From NCBI GenBank assembly GCA_012295275.1, contig CM022674.1, forward strand, positions 14,836,038-14,900,037: DNA of 64,000 bases. The letters run 5' to 3'. The DNA is from Chrysomallon squamiferum. Lineage: Eukaryota > Mollusca > Gastropoda > Neomphalida > Peltospiridae. A model generated the notes under the pieces. The model was not told the origin of the DNA, did no database searches, and saw only the letters and a program-made list of their open reading frames with translations. Position 1 is the stretch's first letter; each line of letters begins with the position of its first letter. This document shows, piece by piece, positions 18,724 to 37,830 of this stretch. Both the position numbers and the translations under genes were made by a program.

Positions 18724-20676
18724 CAACAATAATAATACTAGTACTACTACTACTAATAATAATACTACAAATTTATTAGGATTCTTCTTATTAACAGTCA
18801 TGTAGTATTAATTGTAGGGCTACATTTAGTGATTTATAGTAGTAGTACTGGTTTGTGTTCTTGTGACTGTAATAGGAATAGCAGTTGTAATAGTAGTAAT
18901 AGCATTAGCAGCAGAAGTAATAGCAGTAGTTGTAGTAGCTGAGGTAGTAGTAGTAATAGACGTAGTAGTAGTATCAACGGCTGATGTAGTAGTAATAGAG
19001 GTAGTAGTATTTATAGTAATAATAGTAGTAGCAGTATTAGTAGCTATGGTAGCAGCAACAGCAGTAGTAGTAGTAATAATATTAGTAGCACTAGTAATTT
19101 TAGGTAGTAACACTAGTAGTATTAGTCGTGGTAATAGTGGTGGTGATGGTAGTAGTAGTAGTAGTAGAAGTAGTAGTAGTGATGGTGGTGCTAGTGATAT
19201 TATAATTAATAACTATAACGTTTAATGCATTCAGGAAGTATCAGAATCCAGTGCTATTCATCAAACAAGAACACAGCCATAGATTCATCTACGTCATCAA
19301 CAACGTCTAGCATATTTCGTAGAACATCATCAACATTATCACCTGAAGCAACTAGCCAAGACTCAACAGTGAAAATAGAAACTTTGAAGCAGACATCAGA
19401 TAAAAAACCACTACCAGGTTGTTACATTTTATTCTTTTCACAAATCTTTTCTCTGTTAGTGTGGGTTAGAGTGCTGGTTTTTGACTGATAGTCCATACTT
19501 ATTTCATATCTGTTATGGTAACAAGTAGTTTATCATAGATCAACGTATGTTCTGTTTGTGGGGAGATGCATATAAAATGAAATCCTTTCCTGTTATTTGT
19601 AGCAGCTTTCTACACGACTGACATTAGCTGCTCTACTTAGTAACTTCAATATTAATGTTATTATTGTTGTTTTTTAAACAGAAAATATTACAATTTTGTT
19701 TTTCATCCCTTGCTGCTGTTGTTACTACTGTTGATGTTCTTGTTATTGTTATTGTTGTTGATGCTGATTTTATCACAATTATTATTATTATTATTATTAT
19801 TAGTAGTAGTAGTAGTAGTAGTAGTTATAATTGTAGTAGAAGAAGTAGTAGTAGTAGTAGTAGTAATAGTCGTATAAGAACTAATTATAATAAACATATT
19901 GTTTTGTACTTAGTTGCGGCTATTGGAGAGTCTGCAACTGGTGGTGTCGTGGATTCACATTCAATTATTTCCCGTTCCGAGCTGTTTATGGGAAGGTGTA
20001 GCTCTTCCGTAATTTTTGTTTTCCTTTCTTAAAACCTCTTTATACAAACGCTGTGCAATAACCGATAACGTAGAAATGTGTTGATATATTGTTAAATACT
20101 CATGAAATTTTCACTAATTGGAATTGCATTTTCGTTTATGTTTACAGTTGCCATCATTGTTGGCGTCCTAATCGCAGTACTGTTTGTTGGCGTTCTTGTT
20201 GTTGTTCTTACTGTCATCCGCAACAGGTAATGTATTTTCACAGTTGTACAGTAGAAGTAGTTGTAGAGGTAGTAACATTCATTAAAGTAGTACCAATTGA
20301 GAATCCTTTATCCTTGGCAGCGAACATATTGTGTATTTCTGAATTTTTCAGATTTTTGTATAATTAAATAGCCTAAGTGTGCGATCTAAGACTAAATACG
20401 AGTTAAATTCATATTTTATTTAAAGCTTAACACATAGTGTGCATCCTTTTTTAATTTTTTTTAATTTTGTTTTTTTCATATAACATTCTAGTAATTTTTT
20501 GCACAAAATATATTTATTATAAAAACTATACGAAAATAAAATATGTCGTTATATATTGTATTCGGAAATGTTTCAGATCTCGGAATTTTGGATAAGGTGT
20601 TCTGACCCTGTAGTAGTAGTTGTTTTATAATAGTAGTAGTAGCAATAGTAAAAAGCAGTAATAGTAGTAGCAGTAA

Positions 20677-20714
<38 letters not shown>

Positions 20715-21242
20715 ATAGCAGTAGTAGTAGTAATAGCAGTAGTAGCAGCAGCAGTTGTTGTTGTTGTTATAGTGGTGATATTTTTAGTACCATCAGTAGT
20801 AGTAATATTACTGACTACTACTACTAGTATTATTGTTGTTATTCCTTCTCTTGTGTTTTTCCCTTTATATTATTGTTGTTGTTGTTGCTGTTGTTGTTAT
20901 TGCAGAAGGAGAAGAAAACTCAAAAATAGAGAATCCAATTCAACAAATGACGTGAACAACGATCTACATCAACAAGGCACAGGACGTCAGCTTGATTCAG
21001 AACAAAACGTCACTTCTAACATCAGCAACGACAACTATGAACATTTACAACATGACGCTATACAGTACGTGAACACACCCCAAAGTGACAGAGAGGGTAA
21101 CGTCTATCTACACATACAGCAGCCTCACGACAACCAAGACAGCAACTACGAACATTTGCAACATGACGACACCTCGCGTTACAACTCACATTCAAGAGTC
21201 GACGATAGCCACGTTTACCTACGCATCAGTGGGCCTACGTAG
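16288..21242 (+). CDS. R4: type I receptor-like protein, mosaic of two family types
   Basis: Exons 16288-16342, 17000-17041, 17407-17748, 19235-19417, 20148-20226, 20906-21242 give an open 345-aa protein. Residues 1-18 are the signal (MFWKLVTV). Exon 2 has AIKACKKEW. The ectodomain (33-146) keeps all six Cys, with sequons NET, NFT and NIS. The stalk (to 207) begins SIRIQCYSS. The membrane exon (VAIIVGVLIAVLF) is the R1/R10 type, not the R2 type, although exons 1-4 are R2-like. The tail has two copies of a ~30-residue module: NYEHLQHD..IQYVNTP..NVYLHI, then SNYEHLQHD..SRYNS..HVYLHI. The second SNYEHL fits the ITIM pattern and YVNT fits a Grb2 SH2 site. From intron 3 onward the gene is duplicated in inverted orientation to make the end of R6. 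Immune-type signalling is inferred. Confidence 0.8.
16431..16549. repeat. (AG)n/(GAGT)n tract in R4 intron 1
   Basis: Imperfect AG run interrupted by GTGAGTGAGTGAGTGAG. Shorter and less pure than its R2 counterpart. Confidence 0.85.
18180..19200. repeat. Degenerate (TAG/TAA)n-rich R4 intron 3
   Basis: About 1 kb of near-continuous TAGTAG, TAATAA, GTAGCA trinucleotides. It makes long Val/Ile/Ala or Thr/Ser frames on either strand that are not genes. R2 intron 3 (4960-5670) has the same texture. Confidence 0.75.
19914..19995 (+). other. Relic or alternative exon 5 in R4
   Basis: After GTTTTGTACTTAG the first ~45 bases match the R2-type membrane exon (VAAIGESATGGVV). The sequence then switches to R10-type intron. 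By chance or selection it ends in GGAAG|GTGTAG, is 82 bases long, and keeps the phase 1 to phase 2 step, so it could replace exon 5 in frame. It would encode a non-hydrophobic peptide (DSHSIISRSELFMG) and so a protein without a membrane anchor. Whether it is spliced is unknown. Confidence 0.45.
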
Positions 21243-21908
21243 ACGTCTTTGACCTGTATAACCATCATGACGTCAGTTATAAACACACAATATAAATAAA
21301 AATCTAGTAAAGATGTTTTCTCTATGTTATTATTAGATATTAATGTTATTTCCTCTACTTGGTTTATATTGTACATTTCGTACGGAGATTTTGCTGTTAT
21401 TTCTAGTGTAAGAAATAATAATGATGCTGACAAAGAAAGGTTCTCTTTAGTCTATAATTACATCTCCTAAAGAAACGCAGCTTTATATTTCGTATGACTA
21501 TTATTAATATGTTTCTCACATGTTTCTGAGACAGAAACCGCTAACTTACATCCAGTGATTATGACGTAATTATGATTATTTCCAAGGTGAACGTAATTCT
21601 GTGTACGAGATCAGTCGCTAATGTCACCAGTAACGTATAACATAAAACATTTCTGTGACATCACAGTTAAAATGAACATTGTAAATGAAAGCTGTGTTTA
21701 TTTATTTTTAGATATTAAATTATTTTTGTTTAATCTTTGTTATTTCTTTTTTTTTGTTACTTTAAAAGTATTCTTTCTGTAAATATAACTACACTCACAT
21801 ATATACTTACACACATACATACAACAACAACAATTACTACTACTGCTACTACTACTACTACTACTAATAATAACAATGATAATAATAATAATAATAATTC
21901 TATTATTA

Positions 21909-21957
<49 letters not shown>

Positions 21958-22464
21958 CATTATTATTTTTATTATTGTTGTTGTACAAAATTAAATTGTT
22001 CAACAGGAATAATGACATACCTCTGGACAATTAAGAACTAAAGACACTTAATAATGTTTGTACTCATGGAGGGTTTTCGTTATATATATATATATATACA
22101 TATATATGAAGAAGTGATTTATTCTAAATTACGCTTAGAGTTACCTATCGTTCGTTGACACGTCAAATATAAAACAATTGTTATGACGTCGACAGAGTGA
22201 CGTCACTGTCTTAACAGCTCAACTAAATAGAAAGAAAGAGAATAACCAAGGTACTTCTGATCTATTGTTTTACAACCAATAACAAAATGAGGTAGTGTAG
22301 GTACGAGAAAAATAATCGGGTTTGGAAGAAGCTACTACAGACGAGAGCGGTGAGTTGATAAGTAAACGTTAATTTATTTATTTATTATTATTATTATTAT
22401 TTAGAATAAAAAGAAAAGAAACAAAAGAAAAAAGTACTTGTTAGTAATGTCTTTAGATATAAGA

Positions 22465-22541
22465 TTTATCCTGAATATTTTCAACGGTCCAATATAACAC
22501 AGCCTTGGTGGACCGTGTCTTTCATAGATTTTCAGGATAAA
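22465..22541 (+). other. Nested inverted repeat (possible structured element), copy 1
   Basis: Outer arms TTTATCCTGA / TCAGGATAAA enclose inner arms CGGTCCA / TGGACCG. Copies occur at 27826-27892, 34869-34945 and 46822-46898, always between a short-tail gene and the next exon 1. In the 46822 copy the inner stem becomes CGGTTCA / TGGGTCG, still pairable with G-U. The function is not known. Confidence 0.4.
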
Positions 22542-24043
22542 GTCGAAATGTTCAGACAGAAATCAGTTACAAAGAACATTGTCCTATTGTAAGATGTATC
22601 TGTCCTGCGTTTTTTGTTCCTGTTTTTTGTTGTTGTTTTTTAGCCATCTGTAAACACAGATACTCATAATTTCAGCTGTTTTGTGTTTTACCCAAAGTGT
22701 GAAATAAAAAGGACTTTATCCATTTTTTTACTGCAGATCCGCTTTCGTTCAGGGCAAGGTGACTTTTGAGATATCAAAAAGAACTTAAGTTCGACCGAGA
22801 AAACTTAAGATTATAAATATTAACAATACACAAATACACATGCTTACATAGTTTTGCTAATAATAACACACTGAAATGCAGGATTAGACAAACAGAAAGA
22901 CACAAACGTGGATTGCCAAATATATTCACTTTTCTTTTCTATCATTATCATCATTATCGTCGTCATCATCATTATAATCATCATCGTCATTACAACTAGT
23001 ATATAGTAATAGTTTTAGTAATAGTACTAATATAACTACTTGTGACAGCAGCACTAGTACTACTATTACTGCTACTACTTCTACTACTATTACTACTACT
23101 ACTATTACTACTACTACTTCTACTATTATATAATTATTTTCTTAAGCCTGCAAATCTCTACTTTTCAAAGATCTCACACCTCAGTTTTTATTTACGCTTG
23201 GTGAGTAGGTAGTTTACTTCAACTAGGAAGTTCTTCCTGAATATTCTCAACTACAACATTTACAATGTTTGGCTGGTGATTTCTTTGTGTTGTGGCTTCG
23301 TATATTTGTGTGGCCAGTGTAAAGCTGACTGTGTAATAATATATTAAAATGTCAATCACAGAAAGTGGGACGAACTATTACCTTCAACACTGTATGATCT
23401 TTTCCATCTTCCTCCTTTTCTCTTGCGATATTGTATGCGTGTTTATATGTCTGTACGTACGTAATAATATCTGTATGTATGTATGTCTGTCTCTGTTTAC
23501 ATATGTATGTGTTTGCGTGTGTATACACACTCTTTCTGCATTTGTATAATTTTATAAGCGTACAGTTTGTAATATGTTATCTAACCCACCATTTCTCTCA
23601 ACATTCTCCTGTATCTGGACCGTAACAACAAAGAAAAGGCGAAAATGAGAACACGATTATTAGAGAAAAAAATGTCCATGACGGTAAATAATTAATTATG
23701 AATCCATATTTTACAATATTAACACTGAGATAATCTGTGCTGTACTGTAGTATTTTCTGATCGGTACGGTGTATATGGTATATTGTGATATGGTGTGTAA
23801 TGATATATTATATGTGTTGTACTATGGTACTACACAACTAATTAAATGTGAATCCATATTTTGCGTAAAAAGATTAGCACTAAGATAACATGAACTGTTG
23901 TGTAGCACTGTATGGAATGCTACGGTGTTATGTTTCATAATAGTATATATAACATACCCATAACTGTCTTAACAATAACATTTAATGATGTATGTGTACT
24001 GGACATATGTATTTATATATGTGGGTAAGTTTATGTTTACAGG

Positions 24044-24159
<116 letters not shown>

Positions 24160-24629
24160 TTCTATACCTGAACTACTGGTTGAGGTCATGGTTGAGGAGT
24201 CGGGCTTCATGGTTGAAGTACTAGTTTTAAGTGGTAGACTTGTAGTTGAAATACTTGTTGATTCTGTACCACTCGAGCTATTGGTTGATGTGTCTAGTTT
24301 CGTGGCTGTAGTTATTGCAGTCGTACTGCTTGTTGACATTGTCGTTGATGTATGTGGTTTCATGGTTGTACTTGTTGTAGTTGAGCTTCTGGTTGACATC
24401 GTGGTTGATGTTGTAGTGGTTTGTGTTGTTGGTTGTGATGTGCTAATTGATGAGGTACAGAGTACGCTGAACGTATCTGTTTAAAAAAGCAAATACGACT
24501 ACTACCACTACGACTACTATTATTACTAATAATATTAATTAATATTAGTAGTAGTAGTAGTAGTAGTGTAATAATAATAATAACAACAATTAATGAATGA
24601 TACTACTGACAAACAACAACAACAATAAC

Positions 24630-24661
<32 letters not shown>

Positions 24662-25005
24662 AGATTTATAATGATAGTAATAATAAACAATACCGAAAAC
24701 ATTTTTAATAATTAATGATGATAATGATAATAATAATAAACCATTATATAATTTAGTATGATAGTAATAATAACAAACAATAATAATAATTAATGATGAG
24801 GATGATAATGATAATGATGATGACGATGATAATATCAATGTCTCTCTATAAAATAATTCTAAAACATTATTTACCCTAATGCTTCAATCAGCTGGACTGG
24901 AGAAATGACATATTCTTTATCATACAACATGAAAAGAAAATGTTTTAATAATTTAGAAGATTTTGAATACCATTTTGAGGAAATGGCTGAATCGAAACCT
25001 GAATC

Positions 25006-25131
<126 letters not shown>

Positions 25132-25508
25132 TTCTGTACCTGAACTACTTGTTTTTAATTCAATGCAATGTGTAACTTTTGTTGTCATGTCAGCTTCTAA
25201 GTTCAACAAGAAATCAGAACCAAACTGATTTAAACTAGTAAGTCCGTTACTGCAAATGTTTGTAACAGTTGTATCCTTTTTCACAGAGAATTTTCCTGTG
25301 CAGTCATTCTGAGAAGTCTGTGTTAATATGAAAGTCAGCCAAATATTTGAAGCAATAGAATCATAAATAATTAAAAATTAATTAATAGACTGATGATTGG
25401 CTGAAAGTAGTGTAAGAAATATTGAAGACTGAGATGTTGATTGTTTGACAAAATAATTAAAAACAAGTACATTTTTAGCAAGAAGCAGTCCAATAATAAT
25501 AATGATGA

Positions 25509-25510
25509 TC

Positions 25511-25580
<70 letters not shown>
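25509..25580. repeat. (AAT)n tract in R5 intron 2
   Basis: About 72 bases of AAT repeats. R6 has a similar tract at 32005-32045. Confidence 0.85.
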
Positions 25581-25583
<3 letters not shown>

Positions 25584-25991
25584 TAATACATTAATAATAG
25601 ATGTAGGTGTGTTTGTACTAATGATTATAGAACAACAACAATAATCGAATAACCAATATGAAAAAAAAAAAAATAATAAAGAATGATAATAATAAATAAA
25701 TAAATAAAATAGATTACCTGCACTATTTCCAGTGATGTTCTCCGAACAAGCCTCGTACGCTGAAAAAATTGTTCAGTTAAGTTTCAATAAACAGTAATAT
25801 GAGTTATTTTTCTGTATCACTAAACAAAATACTAGAATCTATCATTTAAATTTTTATCATGGTCATTGTGAGTAAACCGTTTATTTAATTACGTCATAAG
25901 AGCATTTTTCTTATATATACACATATTCAGACATGTCCACACTGAAATATTGAGGGAGCCCACATACATACATACGTAGATACATACATAA

Positions 25992-25998
<7 letters not shown>

Positions 25999-26045
<47 letters not shown>
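25999..26045. repeat. (TA)n tract in R5 intron 1
   Basis: Pure TA dinucleotide run beside CATA-type repeats. Confidence 0.85.
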
Positions 26046-26047
<2 letters not shown>

Positions 26048-26304
26048 CAATATACATAGATTTACAGATAGATAGATCGATACATAGATAGATATAAAAT
26101 CGAGATTACATAGGTTCTACACACATACAATGAATATTATTCTACTGTCCTATTCATTTTTGTATTTGCCATATATAAATTGTATTTCTGAGTTTTAATT
26201 CAGCTGAGTTAAAAGCAATTTTACTATGTAAAAAATCACATACCTTGAGACGCTATAAAAGCAACAGAGAAGAATATTAACACGTAGGACGTCTTCCACG
26301 CCAT

Positions 26305-28401
26305 GGATTTCATACTAGGACGTGTCTACCTTTCCAACGTCGATCCTCTGTTCATTGTCTGATATTTGATATCTTATAAAGTCGCACGTTCTTCCTGGTC
26401 TTTCAACATTCAGTATTACTCAATTTATTGAAACACTAAAGACTAATCTTTATAGTCTTGGTGTACATACAATCTAGATACATTTACAGCTCACACACGT
26501 TTTGACAATTTTGTTTAAGGAGTATATATACATGTATATACTAGTATATGTGTCTTTAACTGTGTTGTATCCACTTCTGAAGTGCGTCCATAAATAGAGC
26601 TGTGTAGAAAAAAAAAATAACAACAACAAATCCCGAGTGAAAAGCAGGTTTTTCACTGTTTTTAGCGTTAACAATATATATATATTTTTTTTTTCTCTAA
26701 TAATCGTGTTCTCATTTTCGCCTTTTCTTTGTTGTTACGGTCCAGATACAGGAGAATGTTGAGAGAAATGGTGGGTTAGATAACATATTACAAACTGTAC
26801 GCTTATAAAATTATACAAATGCAGAAAGAGTGTGTATACACACGCAAACACATACATATGTAAACAGAGACAGACATACATACATACAGATATTATTACG
26901 TACGTACAGACATATAAACACGCATACAATATCGCAAGAGAAAAGGAGGAAGATGGAAAAGATCATACAGTGTTGAAGGTAATAGTTCGTCCCACTTTCT
27001 GTGATTGACATTTTAATATATTATTACACAGTCAGCTTTACACTGGCCACACAAATATACGAAGCCACAACACAAAGAAATCACCAGCCAAACATTGTAA
27101 ATGTTGTAGTTGAGAATATTCAGGAAGAACTTCCTAGTTGAAGTAAACTACCTACTCACCAAGCGTAAATAAAAACTGAGGTGTGAGATCTTTGAAAAGT
27201 AGAGATTTGCAGGCTTAAGAAAATAATTATATAATAGTAGAAGTAGTAGTAGTAATAGTAGTAGTAGTAATAGTAGTAGAAGTAGTAGCAGTAATAGTAG
27301 TACTAGTGCTGCTGTCACAAATAGTTATATTAGTACTATTACTAAAACTATTACTATATACTAGTTGTAATGACGATGATGATTATAATGATGATGACGA
27401 CGATAATGATGATAATGATAGAAAAGAAAAGTGAATATATTTGGCAATCCACGTTTGTGTCTTTCTGTTTGTCTAATCCTGCATTTCAGTGTGTTATTAT
27501 TAGCAAAACTATGTAAGCATGTGTATTTGTGTATTGTTAATATTTATAATCTTAAGTTTTCTCGGTCGAACTTAAGTTCTTTTTGATATCTCAAAAGTCA
27601 CCTTGCCCTGAACGAAAGCGGATCTGCAGTAAAAAAATGGATAAAGTCCTTTTTATTTCACACTTTGGGTAAAACACAAAACAGCTGAAATTATGAGTAT
27701 CTGTGTTTACAGATGGCTAAAAACAACAACAAAAAAGGGAACAAAAACGCAGGACAGATACATCTTACAATAGGACAATGTTCTTTGTAACTGATTTCTG
27801 TCTGAACATTTCGACTTTATCCTGAAAATCTATGAAAGACACGGTCCACCAAGGCTGTGTTATATTGGACCGTTGAAAATATTCAGGATAAATCTTATAT
27901 CTAAAGACATTACTAACAAGTACTTTTTTCTTTTGTTTCTTTTCTTTTTATTCTAAATAATAATAATAATAATAAATAAATAAATTAACGTTTACTTATC
28001 AACTCACCGCTCTCGTCTGTAGTAGCTTCTTCCAAACCCGATTATTTTTCTCGTACCTACACTACCTCATTTTGTTATTGGTTGTAAAACAATAGATCAG
28101 AAGTACCTTGGTTATTCTCTTTCTTTCTATTTAGTTGAGCTGTTAAGACAGTGACGTCACTCTGTCGACGTCATAACAATTGTTTTATATTTGACGTGTC
28201 AACGAACGATAGGTAACTCTAAGCGTAATTTAGAATAAATCACTTCTTCATATATATGTATATATATATATATATATAACGAAAACCCTCCATGAGTACA
28301 AACATTATTAAGTGTCTTTAGTTCTTAATTGTCCAGAGGTATGTCATTATTCCTGTTGAACAATTTAATTTTGTACAACAACAATAATAAAAATAATAAT
28401 G

Positions 28402-28456
<55 letters not shown>

Positions 28457-29125
28457 TAATAATAGAATTATTATTATTATTATTATCATTGTTATTATTA
28501 GTAGTAGTAGTAGTAGTAGCAGTAGTAGTAATTGTTGTTGTTGTATGTATGTGTGTAAGTATATATGTGAGTGTAGTTATATTTACAGAAAGAATACTTT
28601 TAAAGTAACAAAAAAAAAGAAATAACAAAGATTAAACAAAAATAATTTAATATCTAAAAATAAATAAACACAGCTTTCATTTACAATGTTCATTTTAACT
28701 GTGATGTCACAGAAATGTTTTATGTTATACGTTACTGGTGACATTAGCGACTGATCTCGTACACAGAATTACGTTCACCTTGGAAAAATAATCATAATTA
28801 CGTCATAATCACTGGATGTAAGTTAGCGGTTTCTGTCTCAGAAACATGTGAGAAACATATTAATAATAGTCATACGAAATATAAAGCTGCGTTTCTTTTA
28901 GGAGATGTAATTATAGACTAAAGAGAACCTTTCTTTGTCAGCATCATTATTATTTCTTACACTAGAAATAACAGCAAAATCTCCGTACGAAATGTACAAT
29001 ATAAACCAAGTAGAGGAAATAACATTAATATCTAATAATAACATAGAGAAAACATCTTTACTAGATTTTTATTTATATTGTGTGTTTATAACTGACGTCA
29101 TGATGGTTATACAGGTCAAAGACGT
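26305..29125. other. R6 3' flank and R6-R5 intergenic sequence (minus-strand order)
   Basis: From 26688 upward this is the right inverted-repeat arm and repeats the R4 3' flank. 26305-26687 is R5 5' flank, with TATAAG about 55 bases before the start codon and the GAAAGACCAG motif (minus) at about 26394-26404. No other gene seen. Confidence 0.5.
27826..27892 (-). other. Nested inverted repeat element, copy 2
   Basis: The 22465-22541 element carried on the right arm, with identical stems. Confidence 0.4.
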
Positions 29126-33415
<4,290 letters not shown>

Positions 33416-34868
33416 GTCTACCTTTTCACCGTTGACGCACTGTTCACTGTCTGATATTTAGATATCTTATACAGTCACACTTTCTTCCTGGTCTTTCAAC
33501 ATTCAGTATTACTAAATTTGTTGAAACACAAAAGACTAATCTTTTTAATATTAGTGTACATTCAATCTAGATACATTTACAGCTCACAGACGTTTTGACA
33601 ATTTTTTAAGGAGTATATACATATGTATATAACAGTTTATGTATCTTTAACTGTTTTGTATGCACGTCTGAAGTGCATTCATAAATGGAGCTGTGTAGAA
33701 AACAAAAAATAACAACAACAAATTCCGAGTGAAAATCCGGTTTAACACTGTTTTTACTGTTAAAAATAATCTGTGGGTTTTTTCTCTCTGATAATCGTGT
33801 TCTCATTTTCGCCTTTTCTGTGTCGTTTCGGAACAGTTACGGGAGAGTGTTGAGAGAAATAGTGGGTCAGATAATATATTTCAAACTCTATGCGTATAAA
33901 ATTATATAAATACAGAAAGAGTGTGTATGAACATTAACTGAAAATTAATAAGACACACATATACACGCACTCACATACATATGTAAACAGAGACAGACAT
34001 ACACACATACAGGTATTATTACGTACGTACAGACATAAACATACACATAAAATATCACAAGAGAAAAGGAGGAAGAAGAAAAAGATCATACAGTGTTGAA
34101 GGTAAAAGTTCGTCCCACTTTCTATGACTGACATATTAATATATTATTACACACAATCAGCTTTACACTGGCCACACAAATATACGAAGCCACAACACAA
34201 AGAAATCACCAGCCAAACATTGTAAATATTGTAGTTGAGAATATTCAGAAAGAACTTCCTAGTTGAAGTAAACTACTTGTTCACAAAGCGTAAATAAAAA
34301 CTGAGGTGTGAGATCTTTGAAAAGATGAGATTTGCAGGCTTAAGAAAATATTAATATAGTAATAGATGTCGTAACAGTAATAGTATTACTAGTAGTATTA
34401 CTAAAACTACTACTATATATTAATGGTAATGACGATGATGATAATAATGATGATGATGACAGAAATTAAAAGTGAATATATTTGGCATTCCATGTTTCTG
34501 TCTTTCTGTTTGTCTAAACCTGCATTTCAGCGTGGTATTATTAGCAATACTCTGTAAGCATGTATATTTGTGTATTGTTAATATTTTTCTCTTAAGTTTT
34601 CTCTGTCGAACTTTAGTTCTTTTTGACCTACTCAAAAGTCAATTTGCCCAGAACGAAAGCGGATCTGCAGTAAAAAAAAATGGATAAGAAACCTTTTTAT
34701 TTGACACTTTGGAAAAAACACAAACCAACTGAAATTATCAGTTTCTGTGTTGGCAGATGGCAAGAAAAAAAAAGAAAAAAAAAAGGAAGAAAAACAGAAA
34801 GCTATCAGATAGATGTTAGAATAGGACGATGTTCTGTGTTATACATACAACTGTCTTAATATATCGAC

Positions 34869-34945
34869 TTTACCCTGTAAATCTATGAAAGACACGATCC
34901 AGCAAGGTTGTGTTATATTGGGCCTCTCGAAATAAGCAGGATAAA
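34869..34945 (-). other. Nested inverted repeat element, copy 3
   Basis: Outer stem kept with one change (TTTACCCTG versus CAGGATAAA); inner stem weakened. This is the most diverged copy. Confidence 0.35.
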
Positions 34946-35008
34946 TCTTGTAACTTAAGACATTATTAAACAGCACTTTTTTCTTTTGTTTCTTTTCTTT
35001 TTATTTTA

Positions 35009-35071
<63 letters not shown>

Positions 35072-35465
35072 TTAAAAAGTTTAAAAATTAGCGTTTACTT
35101 ATCAACTCACCACTCTCGTCTGTAGTAGTTTCTTCCCAAACCGATTATTTTTCTCGTACCTAAACTACCTCATTTTGTTATCGGTTGTAAAACAAGAGAT
35201 GAGAAGTACCTTGGTTATTCTCTTTCTTTCTATTTCGTTGCGCTATTCAGACAGAGACGTCACTTTGTCGACGTCATAACAATTGTTTTATATTTCACGT
35301 GTCAACGAACGATATGTAGCTCTAGGTGTAATTAACAGTAAATCACTTCTTCATATATATATAATCAAAACCATCTGTCAGTACAAATGTTATACTGTAA
35401 GTATCTTTAGTTCTTAATTGTCCAGAGGTATTTCGTTACTCCAATTGAACAATTTAATTTTGTAC

Positions 35466-35530
<65 letters not shown>

Positions 35531-35762
35531 CAACAACAACAACAATAATAATAATTAGTAGTAGTAGCAGTAGTAGTAGTAGTAGAAGTAGCCTTGTTAT
35601 TGTTCTTGTTGTATGTATGTGATTGAGTATATGTGTGAGTGTAGTTATGTTTACACAAAGGATATTTTAAAGTAACAAAGAAAGAAATAACAATATAAAC
35701 ACAGATAAAATAAACATAATTTAATATCTAAAAATAAATAAACACAGCTTTCAGTTACAATG

Positions 35763-35768
35763 TTTATT
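35763..35768 (-). terminator. Poly(A) signal of R7
   Basis: AATAAA on the minus strand in the block conserved after all short-tail genes, about 400 bases after the R7 tail end. Confidence 0.45.
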
Positions 35769-36165
35769 TCAAATGTGATATCACAGAAATGTTTTATGTT
35801 ATACGTTACTGGTGACATTAGCGACTGATCTCGTACATGGAATTACGTTCACCTTGAAAATAATCATAATTACGTCATAATCACTGGATGTAAGTTAGCG
35901 GTTTCTGTCTCAGAACATGAGAAACATATTAATCATAGTCAAACGAAATATAAAACTGAGATATAATTCTAAACAAAAAACAGAACCTTTCTTTGTCAGC
36001 ATCATAATTATTCTTTACACTAGAAATAACAGTAAAATCTTCGTACGAAATGTACAGTGTAAACAAAGTAGAGGAAATAACATTAATATCTAATAATGAC
36101 ATAGTGAGAACATCTTTACTCGGTTTTTAATTATAATGTGTGTTTATAGCTGACGTCAAAGACGT

Positions 36166-37830
<1,665 letters not shown>

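Larger units (their letters stand above)
18959..23672. repeat. Left arm of a ~4.7-kb inverted repeat
   Basis: Reverse-complement match to 26688-31406, nearly base for base; the coordinates of matching bases sum to 50360-50368 throughout. The arm covers the end of R4 intron 3, exons 4-6, the 3' flank and intergenic sequence up to TTAGAGAAAAAAA. Differences seen are mainly one-base indels in homopolymers, repeat-length changes and a few substitutions. Confidence 0.9.
33416..36165. other. R7-R6 intergenic sequence (minus-strand order)
   Basis: Holds the R6 promoter region (TATAAG about 55 bases before the ATG; GAAAGACCAG motif at about 33487-33497 on the minus strand), nested-palindrome copy 3, (AAT)n at 35010-35065 and 35465-35525, and the R7 3' UTR. 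Same order as the R9-R10 interval on the plus strand. No further gene. Confidence 0.5.

Noticed and set aside
18429-19225. Val/Ile/Ala-rich and Thr/Ser-rich frames on both strands
   Set aside because: Translation of (TAG/TAA)n intron sequence. They overlap each other on opposite strands and do not match any family exon.
20906-21242. ITAM in the short tail
   Set aside because: The Tyr motifs do not have the YxxL-x(6-8)-YxxL spacing; only single ITIM-like and YxN sites fit.
23349-23625. Frames of 64-66 codons repeated at 26735-27011 and partly at 33934-34134
   Set aside because: Similarity is explained by the inverted repeat and duplicated intergenic DNA; both reading frames drift at repeats.
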